Shown: piece by piece, positions 10,678 to 22,500 of the stretch | Numbering within the stretch: position 1 is the stretch's first letter | Layout: every line of letters begins with the position of its first letter | Source of the DNA: Trichobilharzia szidati | Taxonomy: Eukaryota > Platyhelminthes > Trematoda > Strigeidida > Schistosomatidae | DNA length: 64,000 nt | Assembly (NCBI GenBank): GCA_944472155.2 | Contig: OX235273.1 | Span: 8,157,204 to 8,221,203 of the forward strand | Reading direction: 5' to 3' | Notes under the pieces: generated by a model | The model's input: the letters and a program-made list of their open reading frames with translations, nothing else | What the model was told of the DNA's origin: nothing | Database searches by the model: none | Made by a program: the position numbers and the translations under genes

Positions 10678-11199
10678 TTATTCAAACCTGGATGGCCAAG
10701 GTAATGATAATGACTGAACTAACTTCTTTTGGGTGCATAAATTAGGCTTATTAATATGAATCCCCACAGCCTCAGCAATATTTAGAAGTCGAACTCTTAA
10801 AGCGAAGTTGAGATTCGTAGGTACGCGGTAAATGACCCTGAAAGCATGATTAACGTCAATCTTGTGTTCTGTATCCACAAGAGGAGACAGAATAGCGCTG
10901 CGAATCGATTTTCTTTATCCTTTGCTTAACCAGGCAAGGTGATGTTCGGAAATTCGACGCAAAACACGCGTAATTGTACGGCCTATGTAACTGGCTCCAC
11001 AGGAGCAGTTAAATTGGTATATACACATGGAAGAGGCGAAATTAGGCAGTTTGTCATTTATTCCCGAACGCAAAAGAGGGGTGGTTTTAAAGCTACAGCG
11101 TAATTCAACAGCAGGGAATGCTCTTTTTACTGTATTTCTAAGGCACTGCGTTAGTATCTCGCTGGTGTTGTCTCCTAGGGACTGAATCTGTAGGAACAA
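10678..11199 (-). pseudogene. PLE GIY-YIG endonuclease region
   Basis: Readable as two consecutive minus-strand frames. The first (10915-11199) holds the GIY-YIG core: CIYQFNCSCGASYIGRTITR, with the IY and YIG pair, the conserved arginine, and the ISEHHLAWLSKG block. The second (10678-10878) holds FRVIYRVPTNLN, RLLNIAEAVGIHI and the terminal LVQSLSLPWPS motif. A stop and shift near 10912 separates them. Confidence 0.85.
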
Positions 11200-11666
11200 G
11201 GTTTTTTTGGAACTGTTGGTAACTTGGGCTGCTTTGGTTTCAGATTCATATTCTTATCAATAAACTTTTCAGGATAACCATTCTCACTTAGAAACCGTTT
11301 AATATTGTCAAGTTCGTCGTCAAAACATTCGTCCGAGAAAATCTCGCTCGCTCTGTGAACCAAGCACTTTATTAGATTGCGTTTGTATTTCAAGGGCACA
11401 AAGCTGAGAAAATGTGTGTACTGGACCGTTGATGTAGGTTTTCTATAAACACTTCTTCTTATTGTGCCGTCCTCTATTCTGGTCATAAGGACGTCTAAAA
11501 ATGAAATACTAGAGTCTTTTTCTCTCTCGATAGTAAAATTTATTGCAGGATGTATCCCATTAAATTTATCCAGGATATTCTTTGCTTCATTTTCGTTCTT
11601 TATAATCAAAAAAGTAACATCCATGTACCGACCATAAAATTCGAGTTCATTAATAACATCTTTCAA
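11175..11666 (-). pseudogene. PLE RT C-terminal region and connector
   Basis: An open frame of 163 residues begins just before the RT active site (RYMDVTF near residues 13-19). It continues through the thumb (ISFLDVLMTRIEDG, SVYRKPTSTVQYTHF, YKRNLIKCLVHRASEI) to the connector (LSENGYPEKFIDKNM) and ends at a frame break near 11175. The second catalytic aspartate is replaced by valine, so this copy could not polymerise DNA even if translated. Confidence 0.85.
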
Positions 11667-11804
11667 AGGCCCATTTTCTAGTTTCGCAAGGAAAATGTCG
11701 GCTAGAATGGTGGTCCTAGTAGTGACCCCATTGCCACACCATCGATTTGTCTATACAGTTCCTTATTAAATAAAAAGTGGACATTCATTGTACATTACTC
11801 ACAT

Positions 11805-12170
11805 GGGTTCCGAGTGGAATACAGTGCCTCAGGAAAACATCGCTATTTCGCTCTTTTCTCTACAGTCTATTTAATCTACCTCCATGATTGTTCACAAGCT
11901 TTCATCTCCTCACCATGCCATCTCATCACTGTCACTCTAGGATTAATGATCAAATCACCTCCTCCTTGTCGACTTCAATTTGACGGCATAGTACGTTGTT
12001 TCACTCAGAGTTCTCCTCACCCTCTGTCTAATTCATCTCTTCCTGCTTCTACGTATTTGTTTTGATGAGAGTTTCTCGGTAATTTCCTCGCCAGAGTTAT
12101 TTGTTTATCGCAGTTTTCAACTACCATGCGATTTTCAACATTTAGCTAGAGAAAGCGAATGTTGATTCAG
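11805..12170 (-). mobile_element. Degenerate RTE 3' fragment
   Basis: Begins with a decayed RTE 3' terminal block (gttccgagtggaatacagtgc) directly against the PLE-A copy. It retains the antisense pattern of the RTE C-terminal region, including a tttctacagtctatt stretch, a tcatctcctcac stretch and a cttctacgtatttgttt stretch. No open frame remains. Confidence 0.6.
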
Positions 12171-12269
12171 CCCTCTTGGTAGTCTTTTGAAAAAGCTTCT
12201 CGTGATACAATCGCCAGTCCCTGAACCATGGGAAATTACCTATTTGACATTATTATTACTACTGTTATT

Positions 12270-13450
12270 ATTATTTTTGTTACCTCGAGTTTCGAGAGGA
12301 TCATACGGCTTCAACAAAACACCTACGCTTTGTTCTATTTTCTACAGTCCTCTTCAGCGAGGTCCACGATTTTCCGTGATCGCCCATATCCTCAAACTCA
12401 CATCATCTCCTCCAGGTCACCCTAGGACGACCCACTCCCCGTTTCCTATTTGGGTTACTTGAGTGATGCAATAGAGTGCGACGTAATTTGACGTTATCCT
12501 CCGTGGCGTCCTCCCAATCCATCTCCATTTTCCCCTACAAATATCCTGAACAATAGATTCTTGTTCAGTTTGTTCCCATAGCTGCTTGTTGTTAATTCCT
12601 TCCAACTGGCCATTTGATCTTAAGTATGGAGCCGGCGAAGCGGACAGCTGTTAATAAAAGTTTGCAACCTATTAGAAATGCTTTGCGTGACACATACAGT
12701 GCAAGTGTTGAAAATCCGAATCTTATTCTTTAAACGGAGAACTGCAGATTGATGAAGACGTATCTTGCCTTTACGATTCTTCTTGGCTTTCACGTCTACC
12801 TAAGTTTTGCATTTGGTTGAAACGTCGCTGGCTGCCTACGTGAGTGAAGGAAATAACCTCCGTCAAATTTCTCCCGTTGGTAGTGAGTGATCAGAGCAGG
12901 TTTCTGTTCGTTGGCTACCTTCATCAACTCCGTCTTCTCTATGTTCACCTGCAGACCGGTCTTCGCTGCCCGCCTACCTCTTCTGCCAGTTTGTAAGTTT
13001 CCACCTACCTCCAAGTCTTCGAGTTTGTGTGTGTGACATCAAATATAAATCATCCAAACGCGAAATCCAGAGTCTTCTTATCGGTCGGCTCAGCCTCTCC
13101 CTGTCTTCTCACTCCCACGCACAGTCTTCCACACAATCCAGTCCACTCACAATCAAGAATATCATCGGTGATAATGGGCAGCCGAGTCATCGTGCGCCTG
13201 TATTCACTTCAAACACATCGCTAAGTTTTCCGTTGTAAACATCACCTGACACGTGACGCTGTCATATGGCCAGCTGTCGACTGAAGTTGATAAAGGTTTG
13301 AAACACGCCCTAGTGTTGATCTAGTTCCCAAATGGTTTATCGGTCAACGCTGTCTGTTGAAGGCCCGTCAAAAGTCAATATAGCTCAGGTGTGGATTTGG
13401 CTGGCATTCTATGCTCTGTTCGACGATTACGCATGGAGTTTTAATTTGAT
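12270..13450 (-). mobile_element. RTE-type LINE 3' fragment, longer
   Basis: Minus-strand RTE copy from its 3' end (AAT-rich tail at about 12240-12280, altered terminal block near 12290) up to the RT palm near 13440. Landmarks on the minus strand include WRWIGRTPRR (near 12500), VNIEKTELMK (near 12940), and a decayed FDSVDR-like block near 13340. Several breaks; no autonomous capacity. Confidence 0.75.
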
Positions 13451-14410
13451 CAGCACATGAATTGACATAAGTATATAAAATTCACAGATTGTACCATGTC
13501 CTCTATGCTACAGATAAAGCGAAGTAACTCGTTTAGAAAGAATATGAACAGCAACTGCGAGAGGCGAAAATAGACTCCCAATCTGCACACCTGTCCAAGT
13601 AATGAACACCATACAGCTGGCTTAAACAATCCTTTCGAAATGTTTATTTTCTTATAGAATTATCACAGAAATACCTACGCGGTTCAAATCTGGCTGAAAA
13701 GAAATGGAGACAGAGGGAAAGTGAGCGAAAATCAATTTTTCTATATTTTGTGAAATGTTATGAACAAGAAGTTCAGCAAAGATTTCTTCTCAACGATTTC
13801 ATTCTCCCTTGCTGCACAATCACATTTATACACTTAAGTTTACATAGATACATACAGTTATTATCTATTCATTTATTTATTTCGACATAATAAGGAAGGT
13901 GATTAATTTTCAACCTGAAATGGAAGTAAGGTTAGGAGGTGTGATGAATACAGATTACAAGGAGTTTCGGAACAAACCTGTACAGGTTCAGAAAGTAGCT
14001 TTTAATGACCGAAGCTGTGAATGAGATGAGCATGGCGACAAGTTGAAAGAATAATATTTCATAATTGAAAGAAGAGCGAAAATGAAAGGAAAGAAAACAC
14101 GGGATCAATGGAAATAAACCGAACTAGATCCATGGTGAATGTAGGGGTAGAACCAGTTTCTTTTGAATACACAACTCTGGTTTTCCGAGGCATGTGGTGA
14201 AGGATTGTGCAGACGTGTACTGAGAAGTGTACAACATACTGCCTTCGGTATATTTTTGTTTACTTAGTGAATGACTCTGAATGATGAGTCAGTTGAGATT
14301 CTGTGACACTTGTGCCAACGAAGTGTTCAGTTATGGCACTTCTCATTGAACTAGAAGAATTTTCAGCGATGACTGCTTAGAAGAGCTCTTTTTTCTTAGG
14401 ACCACTCTAA
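13451..14410. other. No recognised feature
   Basis: A+T-rich non-coding sequence with an ATTTATTTATTT run near 13870. No supported gene or repeat. Confidence 0.45.
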
Positions 14411-15010
14411 CTCAAAATGTATAACCACCACATTTCGGGGAGGAAAAAATGAAAACAAAACCAAAAAGTGAAGACTGCACTTCACTGCGAAAGAAAACAC
14501 TCTTTTTGAATCTGGAATTCAGAGGAGACTTAGAAGCAGATATCCTTAAAAGGAGAATATCCAGTTCCTTAAAGAAGACTTTTCCTGCAACAACTCTAAG
14601 ACTGATATTCTCTAGCTGCGGAGCAATATGAAGGCCAGACATCTGCATATGACCAATTCAGTATCCATGTATCAGTTCACCTGCTCCTGAGGAGCTACTT
14701 ACATAGGTCATTTTATGCAAGTCTTACCAAAACGTGTTAGAGAACATTATACAGCTTGGCTGCAAAGAGGAGGCACTGGTTCAATCAAGAACACAATGAC
14801 TAAGCACCTCGTCAGTACAACTGTCACAAATTCTCAACTGACTCATCATTCAGAATCATTCACAAAGTAAACAAAAATCTACCGAAGGCAATGTTTTGTA
14901 CACTTCTCTGTACACATCTGCACAATCCTTCACCACATGCCTCGGAAAACCAGAGTTGTGTGTTCAAAAGAAACTGGTTCTACACCTACATTCACCATGG
15001 GTCTAGTTCG
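14411..15010 (+). mobile_element. PLE fragment, GIY-YIG region, degenerate
   Basis: Plus-strand PLE piece. Around 14475-14640 it has the connector-to-endonuclease transition (LFLNLEFRGDLEADILKRRI, then LRLIFSS). A decayed GIY-YIG core follows near 14665-14790 (FTCS, then an RVREHYTAWLQRGG-like string across frames), and the C-terminal VQKKLVLHLHSPWV-like block ends near 15005. Multiple shifts and stops. Confidence 0.7.
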
Positions 15011-15064
15011 GTTTGTCATCATTGGTCCCGCGTTTTCTTTTCTTTCATTTTCGCCTTTCTTTCA

Positions 15065-15200
15065 ATTTAAAACAGTTAGTCCCTTGTATAAATTTTGATA
15101 GTATTATTAGAAGACGGAGATTATCTGAAAAATGTGATGTATTTGCGCTATTTCGAACAATCTGATCACACATTTACTTGTCAAGTCAGTATATATGGAA
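15065..15200 (+). repeat. Short dispersed repeat X, copy 1
   Basis: Shares order and wording with 54300-54420. Both have a ttagtcccttgtataaattt-like start, agaagacg, ttatctgaaa, a tgtaatgtatt-like block, and gatcacacatttacttgtca. No coding potential. The other copy lies inside a SINE, which shows the unit is mobile or was captured by a mobile element. Confidence 0.55.
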
Positions 15201-15277
15201 ACGTTAAATTAAACAAAGTGACAAAAAAGAATTAAGAATAATTAACACAAACATTTGGTAATCCAATCAAATAAGAA

Positions 15278-15508
15278 TTACCAAAGTAGGTTAAGAGTAA
15301 TAAGAAACTCTTTTTGAATATACAAGGGGGGCTTAATTTTATGAAAGGCTATAGCCTCAGCATATTTCAGTAAACGTCCTCGACCATCTTTATAGATGAC
15401 CTTAAAGGCAGAGTTAACATCAATCTTATGGTTCATCTCGATAAAATGTTTAGCTATAGACGAAGTTGGTAGTCTGACACCTGCATCTATTGGCTTGTCA
15501 CAATTCAT
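15278..15508 (-). pseudogene. PLE C-terminal fragment, minus strand
   Basis: The minus-strand frame carries the PLE C-terminal blocks in order: IAKHFIEMNHKIDVNSAFKV, IYKDGRGRLLKYAEAIAFH and YIQKEFLITLNLLW. It stops abruptly at 15508. A plus-strand PLE fragment begins at 15512, so the two copies are head to head with almost no spacer. Confidence 0.8.
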
Positions 15509-15511
15509 CTG

Positions 15512-16345
15512 TTGGATACTCTTGTTGAAAACGGATATCCTTTGAAATTTTTAAACAGGTGTAGATGTCAACTAGCCTCTAAGCCTACACTCCATGCCGT
15601 CGCTAAGAAAAAGGTTTTCATCAAATTACCATATAATGGGGAAATAAATAGTAGGATTTTGAGACAAAGGTTGAATTCCATCATCCGTAGAACCTACTAT
15701 GCAGCCCAGCTTGTAATTGTGCACAAGTGATTATATCACATCCCACACAATGTACCAATTTTCGTGTGTGTGGACATACATACATAGGGAGGATTAATCG
15801 CGCGTTGCACGTGAGGGTGGGAGAGCATAAGGAGTGCAATAATCGAACACCTCGTCATAACTGGTCATTCAATCTCAAGAAACGCCTCCTTCAAATTAAT
15901 CTACAAAGTGAAGAACAATCTGCCACAGACAGTACGATTCCGTCTTCTTCGCATCGTAGAAGCCCTAGCCATTAAGCTAGAGGAACCAGAACTATGCATA
16001 CAAAAGAAAATTATTTAACCACTTCTACTCCCATTGTAACAACTCTGTTGATTTGACTTGACTTTTGTTTGTATGCTTATTTTTCTACTTAAAACCCTTG
16101 TGTAATTCCGTATATTTTGTTTCCATGTACACCCTGAGTACAACTGTTTCATTAAACTATTCATGTTATTACGTAACTCTTCTTTAACAATCGTTTATGA
16201 CAACTCATCACTTTTGTTACTACTCTTTTATATCAGCATCCAACCCACCTGACCTTACTAGTTGTATTTTCGTTTGACAGATTTAATGTACACACACACA
16301 TACAAAACAACCATATATATTTGCGATTGTACAGCTATGAAAATG
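15512..16345 (+). mobile_element. PLE-A 3' half with GIY-YIG and 3' UTR
   Basis: Starts in the connector (ENGYPLKFLNRC at the first codons) and runs through FIKLPYNGEINSRILRQRLN to the GIY-YIG core (GHTYIGRINRALHVRVGEH near 15765-15830). A frame break leads into IYKVKNNLP and IQKKII near 15885-16015. The 3' UTR (16020-16345) matches 3371-3735 and ends in the acagctatgaaaatgaaa terminal motif. The first cysteine/IY part of the core is altered. The copy is 5'-truncated exactly at the head-to-head junction with the minus-strand fragment. Confidence 0.8.
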
Positions 16346-16534
16346 AAACTACTCACACCACAATTTGCGATCTGCTAGAGATGGTATTAAATAGATTAGT
16401 GATCTTCCATGTGGTCAGATCAAGGCTGTTTGAAACAATTCACTTAAGTATATGCGTATAATCTAACAGTATCATATGTCTAAATTCATTTCTTACTTTC
16501 AGAGGATATCAACAGACAGCTGGCCCGTCGAAAC

Positions 16535-16660
16535 AAAACAATCGGAGAGTGTATGTTCCACTGAATAATGAGATTCATAAGAAATTCTTTTATAGATATC
16601 AGATGCAAACGTGAATATTATGCAGCTACTCAACTAACCAAAGTCTATGAAGGTTTGATA
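16535..16660 (+). pseudogene. Small PLE connector fragment
   Basis: A plus-strand translation reads RRVYVPLNNEIHKKFF followed by YYAATQLTKVYE in a shifted frame. This parallels the KVFIKLPYNGEINSRIL and YYAAQLVIVHK connector blocks of the copy at 15512. Short and isolated, so only moderately certain. Confidence 0.5.
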
Positions 16661-17554
16661 TTTTGTGAATATTCTTTCATGATATGACATCAGTATACAT
16701 TATAAATCACTACAGATCTCATCCCACACATACAAATCACTGTAAATACTGACGTGTACTCGCACTGCTTCAATATGTCTACACCGACCGACTTATAACT
16801 GTGATGACTGAATAGGAAGAACAAAGTCTTTGTCAGTACTGTTATTGTATTTACTCGGCTAAAGAGATTGATTCCCAGATGAGCAATGAAGCTATTATTG
16901 TCTAGTATGACTATGAGGGCCTCATGATTAAGCCAGTCAGTCCAGGGGACACAACGATGTCAATGCAGTTCACCTGAGGTACAAATCTTCACCAAATAAT
17001 GTGTGTCCAAATAGTCATCAACCTTTGTGATTAGTGTGTTATATCCTGACTGTGTCACTTTAATTGACTCCTTCAAAATCTCTCTTGTGTTAGCCAGACT
17101 TTCAATGGTGAATAGTATTCAGAATGTCAAAATTGTGGTTCACTGTCGAGTGATAGTCAATATAAATTCTCTGTGAACCTTGTGTCGGAAGAAATTCATA
17201 CCGATTTTTCGTTATTTTTTTGTATTATCTTGAATAATTTAGATCTACTGATGTTTCTGAATAAAGTGAAAAAGCAGTATGGTACGTCTTTACATTCACT
17301 CTTCGATAATTTCCTCCCGTTGAATTGAAAGAGAACTTGTTAGACTTGAGGATAATGATGTCTGTACCTTTCTATGTTCACTTCTTCATAATCTATTGGT
17401 CACACAGACACTAGATACTTTCAAGAAGACCATTTCCTAGCGCAATATAAGCAACTGCTACAAGAGATACTATGGAAGCATTTCACATCACAGGCTCTCA
17501 TCAACTGCATGCAACAAGAATAAGTAGAAAAATACATCTGAGCAATGAATCACT
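16661..17554. other. No recognised feature
   Basis: No open frame, box sequences or repeat similarity I can support. Confidence 0.45.
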
Positions 17555-18030
17555 CGTTTAGGCAGCGTCGTTTTAACCACAGGTGACAGCACGGTTAAGG
17601 ATGACAAATCCAGAATCGAAAAGGTGAGGTAGACCTTAATCACCTTGAAATCAGTCTAGAAATCTTCAGCACTCAGCGTGAAGAATGAAATTTGGACTTT
17701 CAACAGCAGTATTTCCAGCAGGCTTCCGCTGCCATCGCTTCATACTGAAAATTAGGTAGTTGGTCAGGAGGAACGAGCAACAAGGAACTGTGGGAACGAA
17801 GGAATCAATCTGGAAACTATTGCCGAAGAAATATTCTGAAGAAAAGATGGAAATGAATCAGACAAACTCTGAGGAGACGATTCAGAGACGACTTCACGCG
17901 TCATAGAGACTATCCAATTGAATGCATTCGACAAAAGGCGGGTTTGGCATGGGTCCGACGGTGATGTGGACAAGATCGTATGAGTAGGTGATACGAGTTT
18001 ATGGGCAATCGCGGAAGCAGCCAGCAGGGA
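17555..18030 (+). mobile_element. RTE-type LINE 3' fragment, plus strand
   Basis: A decayed plus-strand RTE piece. It includes a gagaatcgaaaag-like stretch, the agtctagaaatcttcagcac region, a catcgcttcatactgaa block, and a ggaacgaaggaatcaatctg block. An actctgaggagac block corresponds to the HTLRR region. The terminal block and tail are missing. The open minus-strand frame across 17764-18117 is antisense by-product. Confidence 0.6.
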
Positions 18031-18855
18031 CAGTTGTGGAGAGGATAAGATCAGGATATTCTGATGAAGCCCCATGTTTGACTGGGAACCGAAGGAAACA
18101 CTGATAACATTAAACAATGAATGTGTTAACGGAATTGGCAGTTCATCTCATATTGGTCGCCGAAGGAGTAGGTGAGGTGCACACTAAACATGAACATAAA
18201 ATATTAAAATTTTGACAGAAATAAACACATTAAATGCATTACAAAGCCAAGAATGTACTGGAATTCAAGAGTTACTCAAACATAAGTGAAGACGATTACA
18301 CAATCATGTGGAAAGTCACTCAACCGAACTGAAAGAGATCGAAGATAATTAACAAAGGCGAAAAATACTTTGAAAGAGGCATGAATTCAATTTTCAAATG
18401 ACGTCATCAATAGAATGTGAAATTTCGATGAGTTAAGGTGAAAGAGTCATCACTGGTCACGAAGGCGGTAATAAGTAAGTACTAGCCCCCTCTTTTGCAG
18501 GCGGAGCTTTGGTTTCACACTTTGGATTGTCACAGCTTCAGGAATTCGGAGTAGCAGTTATAAAGTGGTCCATCTCTTCAACATCTTGGAAGACTCTTCT
18601 GCGTATTCACGTGTAGACGTGTATTTTCCTGTATTCAGATCTATCGAGTAAATTAATTGTATGCAGTATCGCAAACCCTGCAAACCATACACGTAGATCG
18701 GATCAGTGTATATCTATCTCCCATTTTTCTCATTATTTCTTCCAGGAAGTTACGTCAAAGACAACGAAGGATATGTTTTACGGTATCATTTGCGCCTGAA
18801 TCATTTCAAAGGTGAGTGATATCATAAACGCAATGTAAAAATACCAAACATTAAG
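18031..18855. other. No recognised feature
   Basis: Non-coding, A+T-rich; nothing I can assign. Confidence 0.4.
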
Positions 18856-18929
18856 TTGATAAAAATTTACTTGAAAATCCCAATTGAGTCATATAAAAAG
18901 AATTGGTGTCCACTCGACTGTTACTGCTC

Positions 18930-19775
18930 TTTTCGGCAATATCATTCTCAAACTATACAACCGCATATATCTGGTAGAACACTAAAAAGATCCCTGTATA
19001 GGAAGTCAACGTGGAACGGAAAACTTACTAACTTTCATATTTAGGTGCCTCTACTTACGAAACGAATTGTGATGCGTTCATTGAGCCAGAAAATCGGTTG
19101 CATCTGCAGCCCTGACTGTTTGGAAGAGAACGTGAACACTCTGAAAAGATTTCTCCTTAAAGACGACCACTCCGAACCTTTCATCACAAATTCCGTGAAC
19201 CTGAAACCACTAAAACCACCTACACTCTCTTTCTGTGAAAGACTTCTATACATAAATCAACAACTGAATGGAGACACATTGGCAGAAAAACGGAGAAACT
19301 GTTGCTCTACTCAATCAGGGAAACGTTCTTCATGGCTGAACTTCAAATAACTTTCTCTATGACAGCATTGATTCGCCTGAACAAGGTGATGGATAAGCTA
19401 CCAATGTTGGATGGCCTCATCAATGTGCATCCAGCTATTCATCTGCTCGTTTGGAGCTAGGTATGCCGGCCGTACACAGCGTTTGTTATCCAAGTTCACC
19501 ATCAAACACTTACCCACACTCATGGCTTTTTAAACGAGAAAATCGACCCCTCCTCCATGGCACTTCTATTCTGGAACACCTAATCGAATCGAAGCACCAA
19601 TGTAACCCACAAAGGAACTTCAACATCATCTACAGAATACGTGGAAATCTCACTAACAGAGTACGAATCAAATTTCTTCAAACCACTGAAGCAATGATGA
19701 TTCACATGTTAAATCCTGAACTCTGCATACAAAAGAAGAAGTTTGTTCAGTCATTAAATCTACAGTGGACCTGAT
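18930..19775 (+). mobile_element. PLE-C fragment: thumb, connector and GIY-YIG end
   Basis: Plus-strand PLE piece in three frames. It starts with LKRSLYRKSTWNGKLTNFH (RT thumb), continues with NVNTLKRFLLKDDHSEPFI, then KRENRPLLHGTSILEHLIESK, and finishes with FNIIYRIRGNLTNRVR, TTEAMMIHMLNPELCIQKKK and VQSLNLQWT. The GIY-YIG core itself is badly eroded near 19460-19560. The thumb WNGxLTN string links it to the minus-strand copies at 29770 and 63240. Confidence 0.75.
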
Positions 19776-20339
19776 CTACCTTAACATCAAATATGTAATT
19801 CTTCTCGTGTTTGTGTCTCAACTGTATTATTTTGTGCCATCCACCTCTCAGTTAAGTTTCTGCCTCTTATTATCAGTGCAGTTAACTTGAGTCTCGTTCA
19901 AATTTTAGTTGAATGCTACGCAATCCTGTCAAATATGTTACGTCACTCAATTTACTTGCTCAGTTTCATTTTACTTTCTTCCCGACTATCCATCCCTATC
20001 TCTCTACCTTCATTTTTCAATTTGTTATCTAAACTTCACAAATCTTGCGAAATATTCCTTTCGTTGCTAGGAAGACTGTACAGCTTGATGAGAAGGATAT
20101 CGCTGAGAAAAGAGGAATAACTCTTCGCTGAATACTTTTTCTCATATATGGAAATATATTTGTTGACTTTTGTTACTCGTGTAAGTCTAAGGAAATGCTG
20201 AACAACTAGATGATACATTGAGCCGAGGTGGCAGGCACCTTGTTCTACTGCATATCAGACTATACAACAGCTGGTCTGATAATTCATTACGAATCTCTCA
20301 AGAAGAGCCTTTGATTCTGATGATATGACAAAAGCTGCA
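19776..20339. other. Probable PLE-C 3' UTR, otherwise unassigned
   Basis: Follows the PLE C-terminus and contains no open frame or box sequences. It could be PLE 3' UTR, but there is no second copy to confirm it. Confidence 0.35.
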
Positions 20340-20347
20340 AAAGGATT

Positions 20348-20544
20348 AAACTTCAATGTTGTCCTGTTGTCATTCTTTGTGGAGAAGTAGCATTAGGTGA
20401 AATAGACAAAACCACTGTTGTACAAGTCAGAGCACAATGGACATTGACGCCATTTAAACACCAGAAGGAAGTTGGAAACAACCCATCACATGAAGAAATA
20501 GCAGCTCTAGAAAGCTTGAAGAAACAGTTAAATGAAAGTAATTG
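20348..20544 (+). pseudogene. Unidentified protein-coding-like fragment
   Basis: A plus-strand frame reads CPVVILCGEVALGEIDK, then a WTLTPFKHQKEVG block and NNPSHEEIAALESLKKQLN before a stop near 20542. It does not look like any retroelement family in this window. GEVALG is reminiscent of the catalytic domain of poly(ADP-ribose) polymerases, and a DDMTKAAKG string precedes it in a shifted frame, but the following residues do not fit that family well. It may be a pseudogene fragment, a stray exon or chance. Confidence 0.3.
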
Positions 20545-21035
20545 AGAAATCGAACAAGGATAATACATCCTAGTTTGGGAATCATCGCCAGTACGCACCC
20601 AACAACAGGGTTCGAATCAAGAACCTTCCGGTCACAAGCCAAACCCGATTACCATTTAGCCATCTGGTTCTAAGTTCGGTCCATGAATTCGTGATTCAGC
20701 GCGACCACCAAACAATGTTATCGGTGAGACATGCATCCTCACTCCACACTAGATGGACCTCACTGGTCACGAATTCTCACTAGAACTCCAGGAAACTCTA
20801 TCCTGTAGCAATTCTCTAGACAGGAGCAGATTAACTTTCAATAGTTGGTTTGTAAGGATTAAATTTGTTTTCACGAATCCTAGTGGTAACCGGAAGGTCC
20901 TGGGTTCGAATGTCGGTGGTGGGTGCGTACTGCCAATGATTCCCAAACTACGACAGAGGAAACAGCTGGCTGTCCGTTACTCCATCGTGGTTTTTTCAAT
21001 GGTTCTCTAACTGATAACAATCCATGATCAACTCG
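20545..21035. mobile_element. SINE-A inverted pair
   Basis: A minus-strand copy at 20545-20665 has a cagggttcgaatcaagaacc B box near 20608. It is followed by a plus-strand copy at about 20870-21035 with ctgggttcgaatgtc near 20910, then gtgggtgcgtactgcc and the tail block ttctctaactgataacaatc. Heads face inward and tails outward, separated by about 200 bases. Confidence 0.7.
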
Positions 21036-21159
21036 TAAAATCAAATTTATTCCTAACAAACCGACTATTGAAAGGGTAATACAACAGTAGTCATGGAAGA
21101 ATCACATTCTGCAAACAAAGTCAATCAACATATCGAAATAGACTCATAAGAGGGAATTA

Positions 21160-22070
21160 AAAAACACCATGGACACTATTCTGCATAAGATCAAAATGTC
21201 TCCAGAGGAACTCGTTCGCCGTATGAAGTCATCTTTGCCTAAGTCAAAATGGTTTAATCTAATGCCTTCAACTAATTGTTCTAGTAGAATGTGGGGCGCT
21301 ATCGAGATTCATAAAGCAGGATGTCCTATTAGGCTAACAGTTGACTTCATGGACACCCAAACATACGAGTTAACTACGTATTTAGCACCAATATCATGCC
21401 TCATTAGAGATCGGTCAAATTCCGGGTTATTTGATTCCTGTGTAACGGAACAGAAGCTAGAGGAAATCCAATTGAATAAAGATGAGAAAATGATTAGTTT
21501 TGACATAGTGACCAGTTAGGACACTAATATCCCCATTAATACAGCTCTGGAGACAGTTAACAATGAACTGAACATTAATCCTGTACTCAGAAGTACGACT
21601 AAGCTCTCGATTGATGAAGTAATATTAGGCATCCAGTTATGTCGAACCTCCACTGTAGTCAAATTTCAAAATAAACCATTTAAAACTAAAAACTGGGGTG
21701 ACAATCGGATCACCAGTATCCCAATTAGTGACAGACATATTTATGGACAGGTGAGAAAATGAAACTCCTAGAACGTTTAATGCTGATCCTAGGTTATGGT
21801 GAAGATATTTGGATGACATACTCCATAACTGTATTGAAATCTGAACATATCCCCCCATTTGTTCATACACATAAGCTACGTATTAGATGGGATTCAAGAC
21901 CTGTGTAGTACTGCCGCATAAAATAGGGACATCAGAGGCCTTACGCAGGATTCTCAATGAGGCTGGAATTAGGGTGACAGTTAAACTAACCAACCAACCA
22001 ACTTCGTCAGGGATAAACTTTGTTGGCTTAAACCCCCGATGAAATATCAAATTAAGGAAGCATAATAGAA
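21160..22070 (+). pseudogene. PLE reverse transcriptase fragment
   Basis: The plus-strand frame has RT blocks typical of Penelope-like elements: a degenerate WGAIEIHKAGCPIR block (family form: GxPKIHKxxxPIRP), TYELTTYLAP, and ISFDIVTS at the first catalytic aspartate. A stop follows near 21520, then the QLCRTS region, and RYLDDILHN, the YxDD active site with both aspartates, near 21800. After about 21870 it jumps to the linker-like TCVVLPHKIGTSEALRRIL, which points to an internal deletion. Confidence 0.8.
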
Positions 22071-22500
22071 TTTACTGACATTTAGTAACATCACCTAAAG
22101 AACCGTTGAAAGTCAAGGTGTACTGGATTGCTATTTCGCTCCAGTTCACGGCTATCCAGTATCATGCAACCTATGACCTTCAGATGACCAGGCTATTCCT
22201 TCGTTTATTCAGTTATTATGAGGGAATCTAATGTGCGGACTACCACAGGCAGTCACTACTGTCAGTGAATATTTGCTCTTCATAAGTGACTTTGTGAACT
22301 CCACTGATCAGGAATTCCCGGCGGAACTTCCGAAAACTTCCTCCTGTTGTCAGTCATCAGTAATTTATATGCAAGCGGGAAGAGAATTACTCAATATTTG
22401 ATGGTTTCTCGCCAACACCGTGGAAACTGCTTGATCTAGTATGACAATGAAATGTACAATAGAGAAGATTTGTAGCTCAAAACAAACAAACTAGGGGGTG
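22071..22500. other. No recognised feature
   Basis: No assignable repeat or coding sequence between the PLE RT fragment and the PLE-B terminus. Confidence 0.4.

Larger units (their letters stand above)
10660..11790 (-). mobile_element. PLE-A copy with RT end, GIY-YIG and C-terminus
   Basis: Minus-strand Penelope-like element with the best-preserved PLE-A coding part. From 11790 downward it shows QIDGVAMGS of RT (near 11740), the active-site region reading GRYMDVTFLI (YxDD changed to YMDV, codons at 11616-11627), RRSVYRKPTS, ENGYPEKFIDKNM, then a GIY-YIG block and the C-terminus. A frame break lies near 11700 and another near 10912. The N-terminal half of RT is missing. Confidence 0.9.

Noticed and set aside
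17764..18117. 117-residue minus-strand frame as a gene
   Set aside because: It is antisense to a degenerate plus-strand RTE fragment and low in complexity (Ser/Leu-rich).
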